From Papilionanthe hookeriana x Papilionanthe teres (Eukaryota > Streptophyta > Magnoliopsida > Asparagales > Orchidaceae), in contig CM040424.1 of NCBI GenBank assembly GCA_022702705.1, positions 141,719,665 to 141,783,664 of the forward strand: a stretch of DNA of 64,000 nt. The letters are read 5' to 3'. Shown in pieces: positions 25,801 to 37,018 of this stretch (position 1 is the first letter of the stretch; every line of letters begins with the position of its first letter). The notes beneath the pieces were generated by a model. The model had not been told where the DNA came from, did no database searches, and saw nothing but the letters and a program-made list of their open reading frames with translations. Both the position numbers and the translations under genes were made by a program.

Positions 25801-27289
25801 AAGCAAATTTGGGGTAGTTTGGGCTCGAATCGGGTCGGATTTGAATTCTTTTGGTGAATGGGCCAATATAGGTCCAAGTGGGCCAAGTTGGGCCAATGTT
25901 GAGCTAGGGTTGAAATTGATGTAAAATTAATGTTGAGAAATGTTTATGGGAGTGTTTCAAAGGAGTTTTGACTTTGGTTGGGTTTTGATTTTGGGGATTG
26001 GGTTCATTCTGGGTTAGGTTTCGGTTTAGGTCGAAAATGGGCCTTTTAGCTTTGGGTTGAGTTTCGAGTGGGGTTTGGGTTCAAATTTTGGGCAAATCAT
26101 GCTAGGGTTTTGTTTGTGGGGATGTTAAAGAGGATTTAGAAAAGGTTTGGGGTTAATTGGAGTTGAATTGGGTGAGTTCGAGTTAGGTTCGGGTCATGGG
26201 TCCAAATCGGGCTTTAAGGCCAAAAGTGGAATCGGATCCAAATGTCAACCAAATTGGACTTGGATTTGGTCTAGATTGGTATTGGGGATGTTGAATTGAA
26301 GTTTAGAGTTGAATTGGACCAAAATTGGGGTCAATCGGGTAGGTTTGGTTTGACATTGGGTTCACTTTGGGTTAAAATGGGTCAATTTGGGGGTTTTGAC
26401 AAAAGTAGGGTAAATTGACAAAATTGGCCCATGGTGTAGTTAGACAAAATGAAATTGGGAATATTTAGGATTTTCTGGAATTTGTTTTTGGGAATTTTCT
26501 GAATTTTTGGATTTTTAGGCCAAGAAGGGTATTTTGGGTATTTGGAGGGTATTGGGAGGTATTTTTGGAATCTTTGGTATTTTTGGGTATGGATGATCAA
26601 TTTGAGTGATGTGGAGATGTTTGGGATTGATTTTGGAAAATTTTGGGTAATTTGGAAATTTTGTAAAAATTTGGGTAATTTCAAGGGTTTTGGTAGGTTA
26701 AGTAGGTGTAGGGTCCCTGGGGTCAAAAATCGAAAATTTGGGAAATTGAAGATTTGGTGAATCTAGGTGGAAAGAAATCATTTTGGTTGAGCCATGAAGC
26801 CATTTCAAGCCCATATGAGCCATGAAAGGACTCATTTGAGGCATTCACTATGTTGTTCCTAACCCTCTTAGCCAAGGGCTTAGGGGTTAAGGACCATCCA
26901 TGTGAATCACCTACATGAGTCAGGAGGTTAAGTTGGGTATGGGTGTGGTTTTAGGAAGTGTGTGGAAATGTAGTGTGTAAGTGTAGTGTGTATGTAAGTG
27001 TATGTGTAAGTCAGCCCCTTCACTGCACCGAGCCACCTGTGAGCGGTCCTAAGGCCAAAGAGTCCTATAAGAACTCATCCTTTAAACTTCCACATTTGAT
27101 TTCAACCCTCTAGGTGATTAGGGGTCTATAGTCAAGTTTGTGGAGTTTGCAGGGAGTTTAGAAGTGGTTTAAATTTCTAAAATGTGGGTCCCAATTCTAG
27201 TCCTCTAAGATAGTCAAAGGAAAAGCCTAAGGCTAGATCCTAAGCACTAAAAAGAAGAAGGGAAGACCTCATCAAAAATGAGGTCAACA
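19893..27289 (-). mobile_element. Solo LTR 1 (7397 bp), nested in the 5' LTR of A
   Basis: A complete giant LTR in minus orientation: the + strand starts TGTCGGCACTATTTTTAGG and ends CTCATCAAAAATGAGGTCAACA. No internal region is present. Perfect TGACC duplications flank it (19888-19892 and 27290-27294), so it arose by recombination between the LTRs of an inserted element. Features within it, inverted, are the ATTAA array (about 22010-22310), CpG block (about 24095-24260) and stem-loop (24363-24382). The TATA box is mutated near 24890-24898. Its CpG block resembles the copies at 1-5291 and 37019-44570 more than the LTRs of A. Confidence 0.92.
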
Positions 27290-27294
27290 TGACC
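27290..27294. repeat. Target-site duplication of solo LTR 1 (TGACC)
   Basis: Second copy of TGACC; the first is 19888-19892. The undisturbed site, a single TGACC within CCCTTGACCTAAGCAGC, is seen in the 3' LTR near 55033-55047. Confidence 0.9.
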
Positions 27295-30200
27295 TAAGCA
27301 GCTGATCCCAAGCCCTAACTCCCCCTGGGAGGCCCTCCACCCTCTCCTATTTAAACCTCACCTTCTCTCGGCCATGAGAGGTGCTGAACGAGACCTTACT
27401 GAAACCCTGCCAAAATTGTTCCAGACCACTCTCCATACTTAGAGCAGTTGATCCCCAGTGACAATTTTCCCTAATCCCCACCAACAGAGCCCAATTTCTC
27501 AGCCAAAATTCCACCCAAAACTAGGACACTTCTTCACAGTGGACCAATCCTCAAATTAATTGGTCCTACACCTTCACTCGTACTAAGGGAAGAAGTCCAC
27601 CAAGCAAAAGCCCCTCTCTAGTGCCACCCATCCGTTCCGACCTCCAAGCTTTGTGATCGGGCTTGGTCGAAATCATACCTGCACAATTCACTGTGCCAAG
27701 AGACTTCATCCGGAGCTTGCTTCGACCCAATCGAAGGTGACACAACCCTCGATCAAGCCACACTTCTCTCGAGCAAAGGTACGAGCTAACTCTTTATCCC
27801 GAACTTCCGGAGATTCTCCATTTCAAATGCCTTAATTTCAATGCATGATCACCATATGATGTATTCATCTCTTCAAGACGAATCCATAGAGCATAAGAAC
27901 ACGAAAATCCGTTGAGAAATGAGTGAGTTCTTAGTGGTTTTAGTGTGGACGGCCTCTCGGGCGAGAACGGCGCAGGACGATGAACGGATGCCGTTCATTC
28001 CATACACGCGCGGACGGACGGCTCAGATCGGGTCGGATCGGCAGATGATACGCGGAAGGCGGGTCCCGGGCTGCTGACTCAAGTGGCGGCGTAGAATGGC
28101 AGCGTGACACGCGGCGTTTCGGAGATGCCTAGGATGAGTCAGCGCAGTCGTTTTAAATAGAAAATTAGGGTATTTTCTTATTTATTTAATTCTCTAAACT
28201 TCAAAAATGCATAACTTTGTGTAGGAAAATCAGAAAAATAAAATAAAAATATCATCTTGCTCAGTGAACAGAGGAGAATAATGTGGAAAAGAAATCATTT
28301 AATTTCATCAAGTATTTTATTTTTAATGATTTATTTACTCCCGTGCATTGTTTTAATTCTCCATGCATATAGGAAATTCACCATGGCTTCGAGACCATAG
28401 TGACTTTCAAGCCTCCGAATTCGGGAACATTCCCCGAATTTTCCAAAGTCAGAGGCCACCCCTATGAGAAGTTATTGATTTTTCAAATTCATGTTGCTGT
28501 TTTGAGTATTTTAAATCCAATAATTAGCATGTTGTGAAATAAATTCTAGGAAAATTTGGTGATGTTACTTTTGACCAGAGGACTCTAGGAAAAATAGGTT
28601 TTGAATTAATTCACTTGGAATAACCCTAATTGGCTTAAACACCCAAAATAGGTCCTTAATTAATTAGAGCTAATCATACATAAAATTGTCTTGAAATCAA
28701 TTCTCCACTAACCTTTAGGATTAGAGGAACCCACCATAAAAATTTGAAGTCAATTGGACTTGGTTAGCCCTACTAAATAGGTTGATTAAGCCATTTAGCC
28801 AATTTAAACTTTAAAAATTCATAACTTTCAAAATACTTTTCAAAAATTCACCAAATTGGTTTTGGAGCCTCTTTGATATCTTAGGAATTTAAGAAAATTA
28901 AAATTTCAATTTTTTAAAAAAAGTTGATTTTTTGTATTATTTTAATATTTTAATAATTAAAAAATAATAAAAATCACAAAAATAATAAAATTCACCAAAA
29001 TGTCACATTTTGAATTTTAATCACTTAGGAACAAACCCCATATTTTTCTTAGGTCTATTTGATGAGATATTAAATTTTAAAGCCCTAAGGTAATTTTAAA
29101 ATTAAAAAAATGTATTTTTTAGCATTTCCACTAAAATAATTCTAATAAATCAAAGAAAAATCAGAAAAATGTAAAAATTGATTCTCTGATTTTCTTGATA
29201 TCAGAGAGATTTTTGAAAAATATAAAAATTATTTTCCAACCATTATTTTATTTTTAAATTAATTAATACTCCAAAACTCAAAATAATTATAATAAAAAGA
29301 ATATAATTCAAACAATCACCAAAATTGGTCCAAGTGGTCCTCTGGTCATTAGTAATGTCCCATAATTTTCTTAAGGACAGAAACTTTCTCTTGGTCATAT
29401 TATTAAATTTTCCTAGGAAATCTCTATTTTCCACCAAAAATAATTACATAAATAAATTAAATACAGAAAAATCACATTTTCTCCTCTCATGTCTTTATTG
29501 ACATATGAGTGAAGTCACATAAAAATTTCAAGTTCATTTAAGCTCAATTTAGTGAGTTATGAAATTATTAAGCTTGAACGGGCAAAATGGTAATTAAAAT
29601 TTTAACCTTTAATTAAAACTTTAGGCTTAATAAAATTAAAGAGTAAAATATTTGATCTTAATCTGATTTGGATGATTGAAATTTAAATAATTAAAGGGTA
29701 GAAACCTACTAAACAATTTAAAAATAATTGAAATAAACCTTAATCAAATAATTAATTAAATTTGGAAGAATAATAAAATTGGAATTATTAAAATAGGGAT
29801 ATTATTAGGAAGAGATTTGTTCTTTAATTTAAGAATCCCTAAATTAATCATCTCAATAATATTTAATTCCTAATTAAAATGATAATCCAAATTTAAGATT
29901 TAAAATGCTAAAAGACTTAATCATTAAATTAAATTAAAGTTAAAATATTTAAATTAAACCCTTTTAAAATTTCAATTAAATTAAAATTAAAAGTAAAATT
30001 AAATTAAAATTTAAATTGAATTGAATTAAATTAAAAAAATTAAATTAAATTAAATTAAATTAAATTAAACAAATTAAATTAAATTAAATTAAATTAAATT
30101 AAAGTAAATTAAATCAAATTAAATTAAAGCAAATTAAATTAAATTAAATTAATTCATATCAAATCAAATTAAATTAAATTAAATTAAATTAAATTAAATC

Positions 30201-32463
30201 ATATCAAACTAAATTGAATTAAATTAAATTAAAAATAAAATCTAGTTAAAATTAAAATTAATTTAAATTAAATAAATTAAATAAATTAAATTGAAATTAA
30301 AACTAAACCAAATTAAATTAAATTAAAGTTAAATTGAATTAAAAATAACATCACCTAAGACATAAAGAAATTCAAAATAAAGCAACTTGAACATTATTCC
30401 AAAATTTAAACCCGTTAACTGAAATTAAATTAAATCACAAACCATTTGAACACCAATTTGCCCTCGAAAGCTTTGGTTATCATAACTCCTAAACGTAACG
30501 TTAAATGAAATGTTACTTCACTTATAGGATATTCAAATGTCCTAATTCACTGAGCAAGATAACAAAACTTGAATTCCTGGACGATTAATTCATTTGTATA
30601 ATTAAATTCATTTGGACTTAAAACAATTCTAGCAATATTGAAAAGATGTTTAAGATTCGTCTTAAGCACTTCCTCAACATGATAGGATGTTTATAAGAAC
30701 AATTGAACTTAATTGTTCTTTCGATGAAGAAAATTGTCCTCAAACCAAAACACAAGAACCTAGACGTCATAGCAAATGACTAGCTATAGGATTAGGAATT
30801 TGGTAGAAAACCATAATCCTTCCCTCAGCTTTACCTAGGAACTTGCTTTAAATGCTTAAATATGCTAAATTGTGTTTAAGTGCAGCCTGGGATGACGGGA
30901 AGACCCTCTAGGTACGCTTTTATTTTATTGCAATTTACTTTCTTGAAATTTACATTATTGCAGATGCACTTTACTTTTCTTGCATGGTAAACAACTGCTG
31001 CATGAAAACCCACACCTTTAGGGTAGCCCCTAAAACTGAAACCAAAACTAAATTAAAAGTCATTGCAAGATAAAATTCACCGCCACAACATTTCAAAATA
31101 TAAAACAACTCAAAATTTAATCACAAACATAACACAAAACTGCAATTACAACTAAATTAAAACGTCTTGTTGGATGATCGGGAATACCTCGGATGATGTA
31201 ACCTACGTGTTGCTAACGGGATTTCCCACGGTCTAAATGAAAGTGTGGAACTCATTCAGTTGAGTTTAGCAAATTCATCTGGACTAAGTGAATCCGATAA
31301 AAATAACGATGCCGGAAGGATGGAACCGTGGGTTCTTAACCGGTGTTGTTATAATCAACTTTAAGATTTGTTTTAAATAAAACATAAAAAACACTTGGAA
31401 ATTAAGAATTTCTCTAAACCAAAACACTTTTCTCATCTCCTGATTTAAGACTTCTAAAACTAAACCTCTGCAACAACAAGGAGCTCGGAGCATGGTGGGC
31501 AGCACGGCCATCGTCATCAGCAAAACCTGAGTCTACTTCAATAAACTTTCTTAGAATTAAATAACAAGGCCATAGGATTTCGAGGTAGTTTGCCTAGTGC
31601 AACATAAATCCTCAACTCTTCGTTAGGCATTTGCATGATCATGTCATGTAAATTAAGACCTAACTCGAGTATTAGACTCCGAGGTAGTCGTTTGATACGA
31701 CATAAACCCTCACATCTTCGAGGCTATTTGTATGATTTTATCATACAAATATAAGTCCAAATTAATTAAAATTGGCAAAATCGAAATACTAAATAAACAT
31801 TAGGACTTTCCTAAATCCAAGCCAAACAATAGGATAGTCGGAAATTACCAAAGTTCGCTTCGAATCCGTGATTTCTCCTACCTTTCTTCCTTTGAATCCC
31901 CAAAACAAAATGTTCCAAACTTGATCCATTCCCTATCGAAATTCCAAAATTCAATCCTTTGAAAACTTAAACTTTGAAATTCTCGAGAGCGAATTATCGA
32001 TTATTATCGAGAGTTTTCTTAAGTGATTCCCGTCATTTAAGATGTAATTAACTATGAGGGCTTGCCCTTATAGGGAATTTTAAGAACCCGAGTAATATAA
32101 ACCCCGTTTAATGCATTCATATTAAGCGAGGGAACTTGTCGGCTTATAAAATTGGTTCGCAGTACCAAACCGATGTCACAAATCTTCTAGTTTATTTAAT
32201 CGAGCTCCACCACCAAACAAGTGTGTCTATTCTTCGAGATAGATACACAATTTGCAGATGCGGTGCTCGTTTATATAAACTATTCGTGATGTGAGATCAG
32301 CTTGATTTCATATCTTAAAATTTTCAAATTTAACATTATTTTCAAAATCAAATACTACTTTTCAAATTATTTATTTAAATTAAATTAAAAAATTTGCCGA
32401 CAATCTCTGTTAGGCGATCCACTTTTTCAAAATAAAACACACAACCTAAAAATAATGCCGACA
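27295..32463 (+). mobile_element. Element A 5' LTR, second part
   Basis: It continues the 5' LTR after the solo insertion and matches 55043-60221 of the 3' LTR. It contains TATTTAAA (27348-27355), the stem-loop (27864-27882, one pair lost), the CpG block (about 27945-28150), the ATTAA array (about 29925-30340), and ends AATGCCGACA at 32463. From the TATA box to the LTR end is 5.1 kb, so the RNA leader would include a very long R/U5. No supported gene. Confidence 0.92.
27348..27355 (+). promoter_or_regulatory. TATA box of the element A 5' LTR
   Basis: TATTTAAA at the conserved offset, followed by CCTCACCTTCTCTCGG. This would drive transcription of the element; no mapped start. Confidence 0.55.
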
Positions 32464-32468
32464 ATTTC

Positions 32469-32486
32469 TGGCGACTCTGCTGGGGA
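32469..32486 (+). other. Primer-binding site (tRNA-Arg)
   Basis: TGGCGACTCTGCTGGGGA lies 5 bases after the 5' LTR end. Its complement ends AGTCGCCA and fits the CCA-ended acceptor and T arm of plant tRNA-Arg(ACG), with at most one mismatch to the form I know. tRNA-Arg priming is known for Ogre-type elements. Confidence 0.8.
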
Positions 32487-32972
32487 TAATTGCTCTCTCC
32501 ATTTTAATCAGACAATTCTGCTTTCAAAAATCGGTAGTGTATCCATGTTCCTAGTGGATCAAACTACCCTTCTTTCTGTTGGAATACTATGTTCATTTCT
32601 ACCTTTAACAAGTATAGCCAACATTCTCTCGGATTTAGGATCCACTGTTTAGACACCCCTAAACAGAGAGGTTCCGAGATCCTTTTACCTCATTTCTAAG
32701 GTGGGGTGGACCCCCAATAGGTATTAGTTTCTGCAAGACTTTCTCTTCCTTTTCCAGTTCCTAATCAATTCCTTTTACTCTTCCTACAACTCTCCTTTTA
32801 ATAATTCTCCTTCCTAACGAACAAATCTTTTCGAAAAAGACAATTTTCCTTTAATACCACAAATACACTAAGATAAACGTAAATGTGTTCGGACTCTTTC
32901 TTTTTCGTCATAAGTTATACGATAAGAAGAAGCACGATTCAGGGACTAACACTTGGAATCTGCCCTGCAGAA
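32487..32972 (+). other. Element A leader between primer-binding site and first ORF
   Basis: Pyrimidine-rich, non-coding leader. A CTGCCCTGCAG word directly before ATG 32973 could be a splice acceptor or chance. No gene. Confidence 0.45.
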
Positions 32973-34500
32973 ATGGAAGCCCCAAAACTGATCTTCTCCT
33001 TCATCAACGGACTCGACCTGGCCGTGTTCAAGGACTAACTACCTGATAATGGAATTATTCGATTCGGACAAGGATTCGGGGACACCGACATCAAAATCCC
33101 CGATGTCACTCTCTTTTCACTCACAAGCAAAGTACCAGAAACTGAGAAGCCGTTGATTGAGTTTAACCTCAAGTAAACTCATGAATTCCCTCCTCTGCAA
33201 AAGATTCCAACTGAGAGGAGTACCGCCGTCCACGTAAGGACCGTTGTTGCTACCCCCACCTGGTCTAGTTGTCTCGCACCTACCCCGGCTTCGCCAAACT
33301 AAAGGGGAAGGTAATTCGGAACTACGATGAACCTCGTTACCGTGGAGGGTACGGACCTTCCCGTGAAACCTTCTATTTTCGAAATCGGGTCCAGCCTCGA
33401 GAATTCCATCGCCGACACGGACTCGCAGAAGGAACAGAAGTAGAAGGATTGCTAGAGAGGCCAGAGTCGCTGAAGTTGCTTTCCTAGAAGAAATCCCAGA
33501 ACTGCCCGAGTATACACCACTGCCTGAATACATACCACTTTTGGGAGGAAGCAGGTTTCATCCCCTCTCCGCCGCAGAGGATGAGGAAAATGTTCGCAAG
33601 ATTGCTTCCGCATTGCCTCAGCCCGTATATTACAATGATAGGCTTAAGAAAAGGGCTAGAATTATGCCATTTGCTCGACTGCAAACCTTGATAGAAAAGT
33701 TGGCAAAGAAGGAAAAATGCCCCATATCGAAATTTTGAGAAGGATAGGCGGGTGCCGCCAAGTCCCGTCTCGGGCCGCGAGTAAAACCTCGCTATCGCCG
33801 CGGAAAAGCCGAATAAGAGAATGAAAGCTAGTCCACCCGTCGTTGTTTCAGGATTACAAATCAGGGAGGATACCACCTTCCAACATTTGGTCGACGTACC
33901 ATCCGGTCCCGCACCTTCGCCGCTAGAAGGATGGTATGGCGTCCCACTACACGGACAATTAAGATTAAAACAACAACCTGAGAAAGAAAGTCTCGTCAGG
34001 AGACTTGAGTCCGAAGAAAGTGCTACCGCAGATGAAAGGGACTCATGAGAAGGAAACCCGACAGCTATCACATGACAACTGCAAGGATGTACAGAAAAGA
34101 CCACTAGAAGATGCTATGGAAAAGCTAAGAACTGATATTCGACGATTAGCGAGGAAAGAGAAGAGAAATTCGGAGATGAGATTGACTCGTCAGAGTTCAT
34201 GGATGATGAATATGCAGAAATTAACATGGTTGATACACGAGCTTCGTCAGCTTCACAAGGTGCCCCTGCAGTCGCAGAAAGAGAAGACCCAAAAGTAATG
34301 AGGAGGCAGCTTCAAGAGAAAGATGATACGATCGCCCAAATGGCAAAAAGGATGGAAGAGATGGCTGTAGCCCTAGCCACTCTCCAGAGTCAAGTGCAAC
34401 CCCAAAGAGAGACACCCCCAGAAGTCATTCACATTGTAGACGGAGGAAAGGAGATTACGTCTGTCAACGAGGATGATCAGTTAAAGAAGGATGCAACATA
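32973..34500 (+). pseudogene. Extra ORF upstream of gag (Ogre ORF1-like position), broken
   Basis: From ATG 32973 a coding-like stretch runs through changing frames: MEAPKLIFSFINGLDLAVFK, then IIRFGQGFGDTDIKIPDV. A Tyr/Arg-rich part follows (33269-33487, RNYDEPRYRGGYGPSRETF), then LEEIPELPEYTPLPEYIP, 33541-33738, 33821-34048, and a final piece at 34199-34501 that is Gln/Glu/Lys-rich and coiled-coil-like (MRRQLQEKDDTIAQMAKRME). Stops at about 33036 and 33174 and several frame changes break it. I recognise no catalytic domain. Ogre elements have an additional ORF before gag; whether this is related or is an N-terminal extension of gag cannot be decided here. Confidence 0.55.
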
Positions 34501-34504
34501 AAGC

Positions 34505-35442
34505 ATGATTCCGGAAAAGGATATCAAGAACTTGGTGGAACAGCAGGTGCGAGAAGCCTTGGCACAATCAAAGAGCGGGACTTCCATTCGGACTGGTAGA
34601 CCTTACCCTGAAGAATTTGACGCTGTCCAATATCCGAAAGGCTTTGTACCACCTCTGTTCAACACCTTTGATGGAATCGGAAACCCTCGGCAGCATGTTG
34701 CACATTTCTGTGCCAGTTGTTGCAATGCCGGCGGAAGTGATGCTTTACTCTTCAGATAATTTGTCAGCAGCCTATCAGGGATCGCCTTTGATTGGTATGC
34801 GGAATTACCAAACGGTTCAGTGAAGACATTTTCGCAGTTAGAGAACCTCTTCATCAAGCGATTTGTCGGAGCTCGCACCACATCACTATAGGTGATTTAG
34901 TGGTAGAGAAGCAGAAGCCGAACGAAACTTTGGTGGACTACATACTTCGGTGGATGAATCTAAGTATGAAGTGTGAGCCACAGCTACAAGAACAGCATGC
35001 AGTTGCATTTTACTAAAGAGCATTCACGGCCCAATAGCACTTCTCCTCAAGGGATTTACTATTAAGACTTTCGAGAAGTTGTTAAGCAAGGCCGGAAGCT
35101 TGCAAGAGGACGTGAAGCAATTAAGTTTCACCGACAAAACAGACAAACAGAAGCCCGTGAAAACTTTTGAAAAGAAGTCCGGGATCGTTGCAGCAGTCGA
35201 CAAAGGCAAGCAACCGATACAAATATCATCAGAACGGCCGCAACAACCTCAACAGAATTACCAAAGAACCCCGACCCAGCTATCAGTTATCTCAACAATA
35301 TGAACAACCGCCTCATCCGCAACGTACGTTAAGGGAGCTTCTAAGCAGGGAGTATCCGTTTAAGAATGAGGCAGTGCCGAAAATGTTCCGCAGTCTGATG
35401 AAGACTCCAGATTTCCAACTGCCAGAACCTAAGAGACCATAA
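34505..35442 (+). pseudogene. gag: Element A gag (capsid)
   Basis: The capsid part of the particle-forming protein. Words typical of plant retrotransposon gag are GFVPPLFNTFDGIGNPRQHV, FVSSLSGIAFDWY, TFSQLENLFIKRF, then ETLVDYILRW and MKCEPQLQEQHA. The stop in ALLFR* (34757) and changes near 34890 and 35015 break the frame. The open piece 35167-35442 is Gln/Pro-rich and ends before the zinc knuckle. Similar to the gag remnant at 6244-7300. Confidence 0.8.
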
Positions 35443-36280
35443 GAAGTCAACAAGAAAGGGGATCCCAACTTTTGCCCTTACCACCGGATGCTTGGACACA
35501 AGATAGAAGATTGTATTACCTTCAAAAGTTGGCTCAACGACAATCTTTGGAAAGGGAATATAACAATCCCGAAGGAATACATGAAGGAACCCCAGAAAGG
35601 AGGTTCCGTCAATGTTGTCTCGACTGATCTCATTGTTCCGATAGATCCCTATGCGACTAATGATGGATGGGCTACCGCTTGGACAAGGTCTTCAAAAAAG
35701 ATTTTGGATCACATCCAAACCGCTTCGGTGCGAGCCTCAATTCAGAGTTCGAAACCTGTTAAGTCGACATTATCACTTGCAATAGAAGAACCACCTCAAC
35801 AAGAGACGACTGAAGAAAAGAAGAAAATCGACGAAGAAGAGAAGACTGAGGCTCTTAAGGCTAGACTAGGGGCTGCTTATCCTATGATAGTTGTTTCCGA
35901 TTCAGGGGAGAAATCCCTCGAACCTCTGACTCTGTATGATTATCTGCTCACTCCGGTGGGATCTTATAATGATAAGGGTTTTGGCGTTGGCTACGTTTTG
36001 ATTGTTTCTAACGATTACGTAACTAGCGACAATCCGGACGTCGATTCCGATACAAATGACAATTCTCAAATCATACACAATCTCGACGATCACAATGACG
36101 AAGAAGACATCCATCAAGGAGGCTACGAGAGTTCAACAAGCAACGAATCTATTTGCGAGTTTCGAGGAGCTCCAGTTACAATAGAGTTAGAGCCTTCAGA
36201 CTCCGAAGCTAATCCAGAAGAACCTGTCATTCCGATTCAAGAGGAGACACTAGCAAACTCAATACTAGATTAAGAAGAAA
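35443..36280 (+). pseudogene. gag: Element A gag zinc knuckle and acidic linker
   Basis: The frame 35488-36273 is 261 codons long. At its start, at about 35473, is a C-x2-H-x4-H-x4-C knuckle (CPYHRMLGHKIEDC), the RNA-binding nucleocapsid motif with His in the second metal position. Then come TIPKEYMKEPQKGG and DPYATNDGWATAW (shared with D), and a long acidic tail (DNPDVDSDTNDN, SDSEANPEEP). A TAA at 36271 and a frame change separate it from the protease. Confidence 0.75.
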
Positions 36281-37018
36281 TTACAGAAGTTAACTTAAGA
36301 AGTGGAAGAGTTCTACCTCCGAGAATGGGTCCATAGGACAAAGGAAAGCAGGTGGTTGTTCAAGAAGAATCAACCCCGACAGAAGAAATACCCATTCGGG
36401 AAGAAGCCGAGACACATGAAAATAAAGTGGACTACAATGTGCTAGCCCATCTTAGGAAACTACCGCCAACCGAGCATCTACGACGCTCTCATCTTATCAA
36501 AAGAGATGAGAGAAGCTCCGATCAAGGCCTTACTCGATCCGGAAATTTGCTTAGCTCAAATGGCCGGAGATTCCTTAGATGAGGTTTGTTCGTTAAAGGA
36601 ACAACGAGGTGTTACCTTCACGGACAATGATCTACTACTTGGGACAGCAGACCACAACCGACCGTTGCACATTTCAGTTACAATAGGGATGTTTACACTC
36701 TCCAGAGTATTGGTGGATCCAGGAGCATCAATCAATATAATGAATCTTCGAACGCTAGCATACTTGGAAATTGATGCTCGCGAGCTTGAAACAGACAAAA
36801 TGTTATTAAGAGGATTCAACCAGAAAGGAGAAAGAGCCCTCAGATCAATAACATTACTAATGAAGACCGGTGACTTGACAAAGACAACCGCAAAATTTCA
36901 CATAATTGATTCGAAACGTTGTTCAACGCTCTATCGGGCCGACCATGGATACATGAAAACCGGATGGTACCATCATCTCTACATCAGTGTTTCAAATACT
37001 ACGATGGAGGGGAACAGT
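36281..37018 (+). pseudogene. pol: Element A aspartic protease (interrupted at its end)
   Basis: The frame 36506-37129 carries ADHNRPLHISVTIG and the active site VDPGASINIM, catalytic Asp codon at 36716-36718, with Pro in place of Ser/Thr as in D. A small frameshift near 36920 alters the segment after HIIDS. The coding sequence is cut at 37018 by solo LTR 2 and resumes at 44576. The protease would process the gag-pol precursor. Confidence 0.8.
37014..37018. repeat. Target-site duplication of solo LTR 2, left (ACAGT)
   Basis: ACAGT at 37014-37018 and 44571-44575 flank the solo LTR. The coding match to element D is continuous when one copy is disregarded. Confidence 0.9.

Noticed and set aside
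33484..34104. 206-codon minus-strand frame
   Set aside because: Shadow of the extra ORF upstream of gag on the + strand; no recognisable protein.
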